This document shows positions 50,541 through 62,000 of a stretch of DNA of 64,000 nt, piece by piece. The DNA is taken from contig JBBELK010001650.1 in NCBI GenBank assembly GCA_037783545.1, forward strand, positions 177,637 through 241,636, in the 5' to 3' direction. The position numbers were made by a program, and so were the translations under genes. Position 1 is the first letter of the stretch. Every line of letters begins with the position of its first letter. A model generated the notes under the pieces. The model had not been told where the DNA came from. It saw nothing but the letters and a program-made list of their open reading frames with translations, and did no database searches. The stretch comes from Henricia sp. BOLD:AAB3569. Taxonomy: Eukaryota > Echinodermata > Asteroidea > Spinulosida > Echinasteridae.

Positions 50541-51757
50541 GTGGCTGTCTGTACACACCTCTTTGGTGTACTCCTGAGTCGTGCGCATGCTCAGTCCTTC
50601 GGACTGTCGTTGACGCACCCCAGTTTGGCTCGGCAATTTGGTCAAAGTGTGGTCCAAACGTCGGCAAATTTGGAGGTCGAAAAATGTTCCAACGAACTTC
50701 AAATTGTGCATGCTCCAAACTCTCTATATTGCGCACTTGTCCTAAAAAATTAACATACTTTCGCCGGGAAATGGCAGAGAAATTTCAAAGTTTAGGGAAA
50801 ACTGGGTTGGGGCTTCCTGACTGCTCACGCAAACCGTGGCTGTCTGTACACACCTCTTTGGTGTACTCCTGAGTCGTGCGCATGCTCAGTCCTTCGGACT
50901 GTCGTTGACGCACCCCAGTTTGGCTCGGCAATTTGGTCAAAGTGTGGTCCAAACGTCGGCAAATTTGGAGGTCGAAAAATGTTCCGACGAACTTCAAATT
51001 GTGCATGCTCCAAACTCTCTATATTGCGCACTTGTCCTAAAAAATTAACATACTTTCGCCGGGAAATGGCAGAGAAATTTCAAAGTTTAGGGAAAACTGG
51101 GTTGGGGCTTCCTGACTGCTCACGCAAACCGTGGCTGTCTGTACACACCTCTTTGGTGTACTCCTGAGTCGTGCGCATGCTCAGTCCTTCGGACTGTCGT
51201 TGACGCACCCCAGTTTGGCTCGGCAATTTGGTCAAAGTGTGGTCCAAACGTCGGCAAATTTGGAGGTCGAAAAATGTTCCGACGAACTTCAAATTGTGCA
51301 TGCTCCAAACTCTCTATATTGCGCACTTGTCCTAAAAAATTAACATACTTTCGCCGGGAAATGGCAGAGAAATTTCAAAGTTTAGGGAAAACTGGGTTGG
51401 GGCTTCCTGACTGCTCACGCAAACCGTGGCTGTCTGTACACACCTCTTTGGTGTACTCCTGAGTCGTGCGCATGCTCAGTCCTTCGGACTGTCGTTGACG
51501 CACCCCAGTTTGGCTCGGCAATTTGGTCAAAGTGTGGTCCAAACGTCGGCAAATTTGGAGGTCGAAAAATGTTCCAACGAACTTCAAATTGTGCATGCTC
51601 CAAACTCTCTATATTGCGCACTTGTCCTAAAAAATTAACATACTTTCGCCGGGAAATGGCAGAGAAATTTCAAAGTTTAGGGAAAACTGGGTTGGGGCTT
51701 CCTGACTGCTCACGCAAACCGTGGCTGTCTGTACACACCTCTTTGGTGTACTCCTGA
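50541..51757. repeat. Three-unit (885-bp) repeat
   Basis: The variant gttccaacgaac occurs at about 50687 and 51572, separated by 885 bp (3 x 295) with matching units between. The surrounding units from about 50246 to 52600 are unusually uniform attgtgc/ttaacatac units. Confidence 0.7.
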
Positions 51758-53226
51758 GTCGTGCGCATGCTCAGTCCTTCGAACTGTCGTTGACGCACCC
51801 CAGTTTGGCTCGGCAATTTGGTCAAAGTGTGGTCCAAACGTCGGCAAATTTGGAGGTCGAAAAATGTTCCGACGAACTTCAAATGGTGCATGCTCCAAAC
51901 TCTCTATATTGCGCACTTGTCCTAAAAAATTGACAGACTTTCGCCGGGAAATGGCAGAGAAATTTCAAAGTTTAGGGAAAACTGGGTTGGGGCTTCCTGA
52001 CTGCTCACGCAAACCGTGGCTGTCTGTACACACCTCTTTGGTGTACTCCTGAGTCGTGCGCATGCTCAGTCCTTCGGACTGTCGTTGACGCACCCCAGTT
52101 TGGCTCGGCAATTTGGTCAAAGTGTGGTCCAAACGTCGGCAAATTTGGAGGTCGAAAAATGTTCCGACGAACTTCAAATTGTGCATGCTCCAAACTCTCT
52201 ATATTGCGCACTTGTCCTAAAAAATTAACATACTTTCGCCGGGAAATGGCAGAGAAATTTCAAAGTTTAGGGAAAACTGGGTTGGGGCTTCCTGACTGCT
52301 CACGCAAACCGTGGCTGTCTGTACACACCTCTTTGGTGTACTCCTGAGTCGTGCGCATGCTCAGTCCTTCGGACTGTCGTTGACGCACCCCAGTTTGGCT
52401 CGGCAATTTGGTCAAAGTGTGGTCCAAACGTCGGCAAATTTGGAGGTCGAAAAATGTTCCGACGAACTTCAAATTGTGCATGCTCCAAACTCTCTATATT
52501 GCGCACTTGTCCTAAAAAATTAACATACTTTCGCCGGGAAATGGCAGAGAAATTTCAAAGTTTAGGGAAAACTGGGTTGGGGCTTCCTGACTGCTCACGC
52601 AAACCGTGGCTGTCTGTACACACCTCTTTGGTGTACTCCTGAGTCGTGCGCATGCTCAGTCATTCGGACTGTCGTTGACGCACCCTAGTTTGGCTCGGCA
52701 ATTTGGTCAAAGTGCTGTCCAAACGTCGGCAAATTTGGAGGTCGAAAAATGTTCCGACGAACTTCAAATTTTGCATGCTCCAAACTCTCTATATTGCGCA
52801 CTTGTCCTAAAAAATTGACAGACTTTCGCCGGGAAATGGCAGAGAAATTTCCAAGTTTAGGGAAAACTGGGTTGGGGCTTCCTGACTGCTCACGCAAACC
52901 GTGGCTGTCTGTACACACCTCTTTGGTGTACTCCTGAGTCGTGCGCATGCTCAGTCCTTCGAACTGTCGTTGACGCACCCCAGTTTGGCTCGGCAATTTG
53001 GTCAAAGTGTGGTCCAAACGTCGGCAAATTTGGAGGTCGAAAAATGTTCCGACGAACTTCAAATTTTGCATGCTCCAAACTCTCTATATTGCGCACTTGT
53101 CCTAAAAAATCGACAGACTTTCGCCGGGAAATGGCAGAGAAATTTCAAAGTTTAGGGAAAACTGGGTTGGGGCTTCCTGACTGCTCACGCAAACCGTGGC
53201 TGTCTGTACACACCTCTTTGGTGTAC

Positions 53227-53283
53227 TCCTGAGTCGTGCGCATGCTCAGTCCTTCGGACTGTCGTTGACGCACCCCAGTTTGG
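53227..53283. repeat. 57-bp direct repeat, left flank of the ORF insertion
   Basis: This satellite segment, from tcctgagtcgtgcgc to caccccagtttgg, is present again at 54679-54735 immediately after the insertion, with one difference (ccttcgg here, cattcgg there). It may be a long target-site duplication, or simply two satellite alleles joined by recombination around the insert. It falls wholly inside the block that is absent from the 209-bp satellite. Confidence 0.75.
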
Positions 53284-54678
53284 GACTTGTGCCGTGAACC
53301 ATGAACGACGCTAATTCTAACCTGAAGAGGGAGCTGACTGTGACTTTGGACCTGCCCAGCAAGTTGAACTACCAGGATGTCTGCCGAACCATTGCGTCTA
53401 CCCTTCCCGACGGCGAGATCAAGTGCCTCCAACAACTCGGAGACCTGCGATGGCTTGTGACGCCGAGGACCGCCGCCGGGAGGAAGAAGATCCTGGAAAC
53501 TCAACTTGCCGCGGGGAATGTCAGGTTTAACGCCAGCCCGGTGCAGCGACCAGTAGACTACGTTACCGTTAGCTACGCACCCTACGAAATGGAGGATCGG
53601 CCTATCATCACACTTCTTGGACAGTACGGTACGGTGTTGGGAGTACGACGGGGACACTGGGTATTGCATCCAACGTGGGAAAACGGCATGCGGCATATCC
53701 GCATGCATGTCGACAAGGCCATCCCGTCGTACGTGTGGGTCGGGGGTTACCAATTAAAGGTACGTTACAACGGCCAAGTAGAGACCTGCCGGCGGTGTGG
53801 AGCGCCCGGGCATAAGGCGGCTTTTTGTGTCCAGATTCGCTGCTATAATTGCGGTGAAGCTGGGCACCGCAGCAACATTTGCCCGAAGCCGCCTCGACAC
53901 CAACAGACCTGGGCGCAGAGAGTCGGCAATAACATCCAGCACAGAGACAATGTAAGCATTCATTCAGACACCGACTCCGAGGATACCGCCGACACCCCGA
54001 CCCCCACCACCCCGACCCCCACCACAACCCCAACACCGGCAGCCCGCACCGTGCCTGCCCCGGGTCCGCAACGCGCTGGACCGAGCAATGCTCCGCAACC
54101 AAAACCCGCAGGAACCAGCGCGGAACGTACCCCGGGACCACAGAACGCCGGTCCTCCATCAGCCGCTGCACCGGGAAAAAAATCCGCGCCCCGTCCAGTT
54201 CCACGCAAGAACACTCCTGTGGGAAAACCAAACATGGGACGAGGCGCGGCCCTGCCTGGCCGGACAGCTCCCTCTTCACCACCCGGCAAGACCGCACCCA
54301 AGGCCCCACCACCAACCAAGCCTGCACCGCCCCCGCCATTGGCACCCGCCCCGACTCCTGCTCCGGCAAAAGGACCGCGTCCGCCCAGGAAAGGAATAAA
54401 CAAGGCAGACGCAACGCGTTCCTGGGCGGAACGGTCTATGTTTGAAGTACTTTTGGACGAAATTGACTCAATTATAACTTCGGGGCCTCTTGTCATCAAT
54501 GAGACCCCGTTGTCGGAGCGGGAGTCCACGGACTCGGACAAGGACTCAGTCGTCTCAATGATTTCAAGCAAGCGGGGGCGGTCGTCGTCTGACGAACAGC
54601 AGGGTGGTGTGTGGGAAACCAAAAAGAACTGCCGTAAGGCCAAGAAGAAATGAGAATTGGTTTGGGGTTTTTAACAAA
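53284..54678 (+). mobile_element. 1395-bp insertion carrying only a Gag-like / LINE ORF1-like gene
   Basis: Non-satellite sequence, visibly richer in G+C, replaces the satellite after cagtttgg. It consists of 17 bp of leader, a 450-codon ORF with its stop, and 25 bp of trailer ending ttttaacaaa. No reverse transcriptase, endonuclease, poly-A tail, LTR or terminal inverted repeat is present. With the 57-bp flanking direct repeat it resembles a half-LINE (ORF1 without ORF2), or a captured gene. The left junction is at the same satellite base as in the two 703-bp insertions. Confidence 0.7.
53301..54653 (+). CDS. CCHC zinc-knuckle Gag-like protein (LINE ORF1-like or ZCCHC3-like), 450 aa
   Basis: The intact 450-codon frame starts at an ATG with A at -3. 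An in-frame TGA at 53295-53297 supports this start. Residues 1-160 form a globular region with the layout seen ahead of the knuckles in many animal ORF1/Gag-like proteins (for example VENG-type WENGMRHIRM at 126-135, then IPSYVWVGGYQLKV at 141-154). Two zinc knuckles of CX2CX4HX4C type follow: C163, C166, H171, C176 and C181, C184, H189, C194. Residues 231-365 are low-complexity, rich in Pro, Thr and Ala. Residues 370-400 look helical and acidic (SWAERSMFEVLLDEIDS). Residues 405-435 are Ser/Asp-rich and the C-terminus is basic (KKNCRKAKKK). Known relatives bind nucleic acid as retroelement RNP proteins. A host gene captured from such an element is the alternative. No ORF2 partner is nearby, and expression is unknown. 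Confidence 0.85.
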   Translation: MNDANSNLKRELTVTLDLPSKLNYQDVCRTIASTLPDGEIKCLQQLGDLRWLVTPRTAAGRKKILETQLAAGNVRFNASPVQRPVDYVTVSYAPYEMEDRPIITLLGQYGTVLGVRRGHWVLHPTWENGMRHIRMHVDKAIPSYVWVGGYQLKVRYNGQVETCRRCGAPGHKAAFCVQIRCYNCGEAGHRSNICPKPPRHQQTWAQRVGNNIQHRDNVSIHSDTDSEDTADTPTPTTPTPTTTPTPAARTVPAPGPQRAGPSNAPQPKPAGTSAERTPGPQNAGPPSAAAPGKKSAPRPVPRKNTPVGKPNMGRGAALPGRTAPSSPPGKTAPKAPPPTKPAPPPPLAPAPTPAPAKGPRPPRKGINKADATRSWAERSMFEVLLDEIDSIITSGPLVINETPLSERESTDSDKDSVVSMISSKRGRSSSDEQQGGVWETKKNCRKAKKK

Positions 54679-54735
54679 TCCTGAGTCGTGCGCATGCTCA
54701 GTCATTCGGACTGTCGTTGACGCACCCCAGTTTGG
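54679..54735. repeat. 57-bp direct repeat, right flank of the ORF insertion
   Basis: Satellite resumes here at tcctgagtcgtg, 57 bp upstream of the phase at which it was interrupted, so bases 53227-53283 are repeated. It carries the cattcgg allele where the left copy has ccttcgg. Confidence 0.75.
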
Positions 54736-54942
54736 CTCGGCAATTTGGTCAAAGTGTGGTCCAAACGTCGGCAAATTTGGAGGTCGAAAAATGTTCCGAC
54801 GAACTTCAAATTTTGCATGCTCCAAACTCTCTATATTGCGCACTTGTCCTAAAAAATTGACATACTTTCGCCGGGAAATGGCAGAGAAATTTCAAAGTTT
54901 AGGGAAAACTGGGTTGGGGCTTCCTGACTGCTCACGCAAACC

Positions 54943-57900
54943 GTGGCTGTCTGTACACACCTCTTTGGTGTACTCCTGAGTCGTGCGCATGCTCAGTCCT
55001 TCGGACTGTTGTTGACGCACCCCAGTTTGGCTCGGCAATTTGGTCAAAGTGTGGTCCAAACGTCGGCAAATTTGGAGGTCGAAAAATGTTCCGACGAACT
55101 TCAAATTTTGCATGCTCCAAACTCTCTATATTGCGCACTTGTCCTAAAAAATTGACATACTTTCGCCGGGAAATGGCAGAGAAATTTCAAAGTTTAGGGA
55201 AAACTGGGTTGGGGCTTCCTGACTGCTCACGCAAACCGTGGCTGTCTGTACACACCTCTTTGGTGTACTCCTGAGTCGTGCGCATGCTCAGTCCTTCGGA
55301 CAGTCGTTGACGCACCCCAGTTTGGCTCGGCAATTTGGTCAAAGTGTGGTCCAAACGTCGGCAAATTTGGAGGTCGAAAAATGTTCCGACGAACTTCAAA
55401 TTTTGCATGCTCCAAACTCTCTATATTGCGCACTTGTCCTAAAAAATTGACAGACTTTCGCCGGGAAATGGCAGAGAAATTTCAAAGTTTAGGGAAAACT
55501 GGGTTGGGGCTTCCTGACTGCTCACGCAAACCGTGGCTGTCTGTACACACCTCTTTGGTGTACTCCTGAGTCGTGCGCATGCTCAGTCCTTCGGACTGTC
55601 GTTGACGCACCCCAGTTTGGCTCGGCAATTTGGTCAAAGTGTGGTCCAAACGTCGGCAAATTTGGAGGTCGAAAAATGTTCCGACGAACTTCAAATTGTG
55701 CATGCTCCAAACTCTCTATATTGCGCACTTGTCCTAAAAAATTGACAGACTTTCGCCGGGAAATGGCAGAGAAATTTCAAAGTTTAGGGAAAACTGGGTT
55801 GGGGCTTCCTGACTGCTCACGCAAACCGTGGCTGTCTGTACACACCTCTTTGGTGTACTCCTGAGTCGTGCGCATGCTCAGTCCTTCGGACTGTCGTTGA
55901 CGCACCCCAGTTTGGCTCGGCAATTTGGTCAAAGTGTGGTCCAAACGTCGGCAAATTTGGAGGTCGAAAAATGTTCCGACGAACTTCAAATTTTGCATGC
56001 TCCAAACTCTCTATATTGCGCACTTGTCCTAAAAAATTGACAGACTTTCGCCGGGAAATGGCAGAGAAATTTCAAAGTTTAGGGAAAACTGGGTTGGGGC
56101 TTCCTGACTGCTCACGCAAACCGTGGCTGTCTGTACACACCTCTTTGGGGTACTCCTGAGTCGTGCGCATGCTCAGTCCTTCGGACTGTCGTTGACGCAC
56201 CCCAGTTTGGCTCGGCAATTTGGTCAAAGTGTGGTCCAAACGTCGGCAAATTTGGAGGTCGAAAAATGTTCCGACGAACTTCAAATTTTGCATGCTCCAA
56301 ACTCTCTATATTGCGCACTTGTCCTAAAAAATTGACATACTTTCGCCGGGAAATGGCAGAGAAATTTCAAAGTTTACGGAAAACTGGGTTGGGGCTTCCT
56401 GACTGCTCACGCAAACCGTGGCTGTCTGTACACACCTCTTTGGTGTACTCCTGAGTCGTGCGCATGCTCAGTCATTCGGACTGTCGTTGACGCACCCCAG
56501 TTTGGCTCGGCAATTTGGTCAAAGTGTGGTCCAAACGTCGGCAAATTTGGAGGTCGAAAAATGTTCCGACGAACTTCAAATTTTGCATGCTCCAAACTCT
56601 CTATATTGCGCACTTGTCCTAACAAATTGACAGACTTTCAACGGGAAATGGCAGAGAAATTTCAAAGTTTAGGGAAAACTGGGTTGGGGCTTCCTGACTG
56701 CTCACGCAAACCGTGGCTGTCTGTACACACCTCTTTGGTGTACTCCTGAGTCGTGCGCATGCTCAAACCTTCGGACTGTCGTTGACGCACCCCAGTTTGG
56801 CTCGGCAATTTGGTCAAAGTGTGGTCCAAACGTCGGCAAATTTGGAGGTCGAAAAATGTTCCGACGAACTTCAAATTTTGCATGCTCCAAACTCTCTATA
56901 TTGCGCACTTGTCCTAAAAAATTGACATACTTTCGCCGGGAAATGGCAGAGAAATTTCAAAGTTTAGGGAAAACTGGGTTGGGGCTTCCTGACTGCTCAC
57001 GCAAACCGTGGCTGTCTGTACACACCTCTTTGGTGTACTCCTGAGTCGTGCGCATGCTCAGTCATTCGGACTGTCGTTGACGCACCCCAGTTTGGCTCGG
57101 CAATTTGGTCAAAGTGTGGTCCAAGCGTCGGCAAATTTGGAGGTCGAAAAATGTTCCGACGAACTTCAAATTTTGCATGCTCCAAACTCTCTATATTGCG
57201 CACTTGTCCTAAAAAATTGACATACTTTCGCCGGGAAATGGCAGAGAAATTTCAAAGTTTAGGGAAAACTGGGTTGGGGCTTCCTGACTGCTCACGCAAA
57301 CCGTGGCTGTCTGTACACACCTCTTTGGTGTACTCCTGAGTCGTGCGCATGCTCAGTCCTTCGGACTGTCGTTGACGCACCCCAGTTTGGCTCGGCAATT
57401 TGGTCAAAGTGTGGTCCAAACGTCGGCAAATTTGGAGGTCGAAAAATGTTCCGACGAACTTCAAATTTTGCATGCTCCAAACTCTCTATATTGCGCACTT
57501 GTCCTAAAAAATTGACATACTTTCGCCGGGAAATGGCAGAGAAATTTCAAAGTTTAGGGAAAACTGGGTTGGGGCTTCCTGACTGCTCACGCAAACCGTG
57601 GCTGTCTGTACACACCTCTTTGGTGTACTCCTGAGTCGTGCGCATGCTCAGTCCTTCGGACAGTCGTTGACGCACCCCAGTTTGGCTCGGCAATTTGGTC
57701 AAAGTGTGGTCCAAACGTCGGCAAATTTGGAGGTCGAAAAATGTTCCGACGAACTTCAAATTTTGCATGCTCCAAACTCTCTATATTGCGCACTTGTCCT
57801 AAAAAATTGACAGACTTTCGCCGGGAAATGGCAGAGAAATTTCAAAGTTTAGGGAAAACTGGGTTGGGGCTTCCTGACTGCTCACGCAAACCGTGGCTGT

Positions 57901-60900
57901 CTGTACACACCTCTTTGGTGTACTCCTGAGTCGTGCGCATGCTCAGTCCTTCGGACTGTCGTTGACGCACCCCAGTTTGGCTCGGCAATTTGGTCAAAGT
58001 GTGGTCCAAACGTCGGCAAATTTGGAGGTCGAAAAATGTTCCGACGAACTTCAAATTGTGCATGCTCCAAACTCTCTATATTGCGCACTTGTCCTAAAAA
58101 AATGACAGACTTTCGCCGGGAAATGGCAGAGAAATTTCAAAGTTTAGGGAAAACTGGGTTGGGGCTTCCTGACTGCTCACGCAAACCGTGGCTGTCTGTA
58201 CACACCTCTTTGGTGTACTCCTGAGTCGTGCGCATGCTCAGTCCTTCGGACTGTCGTTGACGCACCCCAGTTTGGCTCGGCAATTTGGTCAAAGTGTGGT
58301 CCAAACGTCGGCAAATTTGGAGGTCGAAAAATGTTCCGACGAACTTCAAATTTTGCATGCTCCAAACTCTCTATATTGCGCACTTGTCCTAAAAAATTGA
58401 CAGACTTTCGCCGGGAAATGGCAGAGAAATTTCAAAGTTTAGGGAAAACTGGGTTGGGGCTTCCTGACTGCTCACGCAAACCGTGGCTGTCTGTACACAC
58501 CTCTTTGGTGTACTCCTGAGTCGTGCGCATGCTCAGTCCTTCGGACTGTCGTTGACGCACCCCAGTTTGGCTCGGCAATTTGGTCAAAGTGTGGTCCAAA
58601 CGTCGGCAAATTTGGAGGTCGAAAAATGTTCCGACGAACTTCAAATTTTGCATGCTCCAAACTCTCTATATTGCGCACTTGTCCTAAAAAATTGACATAC
58701 TTTCGCCGGGAAATGGCAGAGAAATTTCAAAGTTTACGGAAAACTGGGTTGGGGCTTCCTGACTGCTCACGCAAACCGTGGCTGTCTGTACACACCTCTT
58801 TGGTGTACTCCTGAGTCGTGCGCATGCTCAGTCATTCGGACTGTCGTTGACGGACCCCAGTTTGGCTCGGCAATTTGGTCAAAGTGTGGTCCAAACGTCG
58901 GCAAATTTGGAGGTCGAAAAATGTTCCGACGAACTTCAAATTTTGCATGCTCCAAACTCTCTATATTGCGCACTTGTCCTAACAAATTGACAGACTTTCA
59001 ACGGGAAATGGCAGAGAAATTTCAAAGTTTAGGGAAAACTGGGTTGGGGCTTCCTGACTGCTCACGCAAACCGTGGCTGTCTGTACACACCTCTTTGGTG
59101 TACTCCTGAGTCGTGCGCATGCTCAGTCCTTCGGACTGTCGTTGACGCACTCCAGTTTGGCTCGGCAATTTGGTCAAAGTGTGGTCCAAACGTCGGCAAA
59201 TTTGGAGGTCGAAAAATGTTCCGACGAACTTCAAATTTTGCATGCTCCAAACTCTCTATATTGCGCACTTGTCCTAAAAAATTGACATACTTTCGCCGGG
59301 AAATGGAAGAGAAATTTCAAAGTTTAGGGAAAACTGGGTTGGGGCTTCCTGACTGCTCACGCAAACCGTGGCTGTCTGTACACACCTCTTTGGTGTACTC
59401 CTGAGTCGTGCGCATGCTCAGTCATTCGGACTGTCGTTGACGCACCCCAGTTTGGCTCGGCAATTTGGTCAAAGTGTGGTCCAAACGTCGGCAAATTTGG
59501 AGGTCGAAAAATGTTCCGACGAACTTCAAATTTTGCATGCTCCAAACTCTCTATATTGCGCACTTGTCCTAAAAAATTGACAGACTTTCAACGGGAAATG
59601 GCAGAGAAATTTCAAAGTTTAGGGAAAACTGGGTTGGGGCTTCCTGACTGCTCACGCAAACCGTGGCTGTCTGTACACACCTCTTTGGTGTACTCCTGAG
59701 TCGTGCGCATGCTCAGTCCTTCGGACTGTCGTTGACGCACCCCAGTTTGGCTCGGCAATTTGGTCAAAGTGTGGTCCAAACGTCGGCAAATTTGGAGGTC
59801 GAAAAATGTTCCGACGAACTTCAAATTTTGCATGCTCCAAACTCTCTATATTGCGCACTTGTCCTAAAAAATTGACAGACTTTCGCCGGGAAATGGCAGA
59901 GAAATTTCAAAGTTTAGGGAAAACTGGGTTGGGGCTTCCTGACTGCTCACGCAAACCGTGGCTGTCTGTACACACCTCTTTGGTGTACTCCTGAGTCGTG
60001 CGCATGCTCAGTCCTTCGGACTGTCGTTGACGCACCCCAGTTTGGCTCGGCAATTTGGTCAAAGTGTGGTCCAAACGTCGGCAAATTTGGAGGTCGAAAA
60101 ATGTTCCGACGAACTTCAAATTTTGCATGCTCCAAACTCTCTATATTGCGCACTTGTCCTAACAAATTGACAGACTTTCAACGGGAAATGGCAGAGAAAT
60201 TTCAAAGTTTAGGGAAAACTGGGTTGGGGCTTCCTGACTGCTCACGCAAACCGTGGCTGTCTGTACACACCTCTTTGGTGTACTCCTGAGTCGTGCGCAT
60301 GCTCAGTCCTTCGGACTGTCGTTGACGCACCCCAGTTTGGCTCGGCAATTTGGTCAAAGTGTGGTCCAAACGTCGGCAAATTTGGAGGTCGAAAAATGTT
60401 CCGACGAACTTCAAATTTTGCATGCTCCAAACTCTCTATATTGCGCACTTGTCCTAACAAATTGACATACTTTCGCCGGGAAATGGCAGAGAAATTTCAA
60501 AGTTTAGGGAAAAATGGGTTGGGGCTTCCTGACTGCTCACGCAAACCGTGGCTGTCTGTACACAACTCTTTGGTGTACTCCTGAGTCGTGCGCATGCTCA
60601 GTCATTCGGACTGTCGTTGACGCACCCCAGTTTGGCTCGGCAATTTGGTCAAAGTGTGGTCCAAACGTCGGCAAATCTGGAGGTCGAAAAATGTTCCGAC
60701 GAACTTCAAATTTTGCATGCTCCAAACTCTCTATATTGCGCACTTGTCCTAAAAAATTGACAGACTTTCGCCGGGAAATGGCAGAGAAATTTCAAAGTTT
60801 AGGGAAAACTGGGTTGGGGCTTCCTGACTGCTCACGCAAACCGTGGCTGTCTGTACACACCTCTTTGGTGTACTCCTGAGTCGTGCGCATGCTCAGTCCT

Positions 60901-62000
60901 TCGGACTGTCGTTGACGCACCCCAGTTTGGCTCGGCAATTTGGTCAAAGTGTGGTCCAAACGTCGGCAAATTTGGAGGTCGAAAAATGTTCCGACGAACT
61001 TCAAATTTTGCATGCTCCAAACTCTCTATATTGCGCACTTGTCCTAAAAAATTGACATACTTTCGCCGGGAAATGGCAGAGAAATTTCAAAGTTTACGGA
61101 AAACTGGGTTGGGGCTTCCTGACTGCTCACGCAAACCGTGGCTGTCTGTACACACCTCTTTGGTGTACTCCTGAGTCGTGCGCATGCTCAGTCATTCGGA
61201 CTGTCGTTGACGCACCCCAGTTTGGCTCGGCAATTTGGTCAAAGTGTGGTCCAAACGTCGGCAAATTTGGAGGTCGAAAAATGTTCCGACGAACTTCAAA
61301 TTTTGCATGCTCCAAACTCTCTATATTGCGCACTTGTCCTAACAAATTGACAGACTTTCAACGGGAAATGGCAGAGAAATTTCAAAGTTTAGGGAAAACT
61401 GGGTTGGGGCTTCCTGACTGCTCACGCAAACCGTGGCTGTCTGTACACACCTCTTTGGTGTACTCCTGAGTCGTGCGCATGCTCAGTCCTTCGGACTGTC
61501 GTTGACGCACTCCAGTTTGGCTCGGCAATTTGGTCAAAGTGTGGTCCAAACGTCGGCAAATTTGGAGGTCGAAAAATGTTCCGACGAACTTCAAATTTTG
61601 CATGCTCCAAACTCTCTATATTGCGCACTTGTCCTAAAAAATTGACAGACTTTCGCCGGGAAATGGCAGAGAAATTTCAAAGTTTAGGGAAAACTGGGTT
61701 GGGGCTTCCTGACTGCTCACGCAAACCGTGGCTGTCTGTACACACCTATTTGGTGTACTCCTGAGTCGTGCGCATGCTAAGTCCTTCGGACTGTCGTTGA
61801 CGCACCCCAGTTTGGCTCGGCAATTTGGTCAAAGTGTGGTCCAAACGTCGGCAAATTTGGAAGTCGAAAAATGTTCCGACGAACTTCAAATTTTGCATGC
61901 TCCAAACTCTCTATATTGCGCACTTGTCCTAAAAAATTGACATACTTTCGCCGGGAAATGGAAGAGAAATTTCAAAGTTTAGGGAAAACTGGGTTGGGGC
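54943..62000. repeat. Eight-unit (2360-bp) higher-order repeat, about three copies
   Basis: Tracers repeat at 2360 bp: cggacagtcg near 55298 and 57658; ttacggaaaac near 56375, 58735 and 61095; cctaacaaattg with caacggg near 56620, 58980 and 61340; gcactccag near 59147 and 61507. The third copy is partly overwritten, and a further four-unit shift (gcactccag again near 62687) follows. Confidence 0.78.

Larger units (their letters stand above)
34112..53283. repeat. 295-bp satellite array, block III, 65 units
   Basis: The length, 19172 bp, equals exactly 65 x 295 minus 3. A single +1 (eight-A run near 36288) and a single -1 (tttcaagttt near 38100) cancel. Alleles not seen in block I appear here, including tgtcggtacac, ttttccatgc, acttctcc and agatatttc. 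No other insertion or gene was seen in the block. Confidence 0.96.

Noticed and set aside
53608-54643. Minus-strand open frames of 227-268 codons over the zinc-knuckle ORF
   Set aside because: They are shadows of a GC-rich coding strand. The plus-strand frame has the CCHC motifs and a supported start.
53227-54735. 57-bp flanking repeats as LTRs
   Set aside because: They are ordinary satellite sequence, far shorter than LTRs, without TG...CA ends, primer-binding site or polypurine tract.
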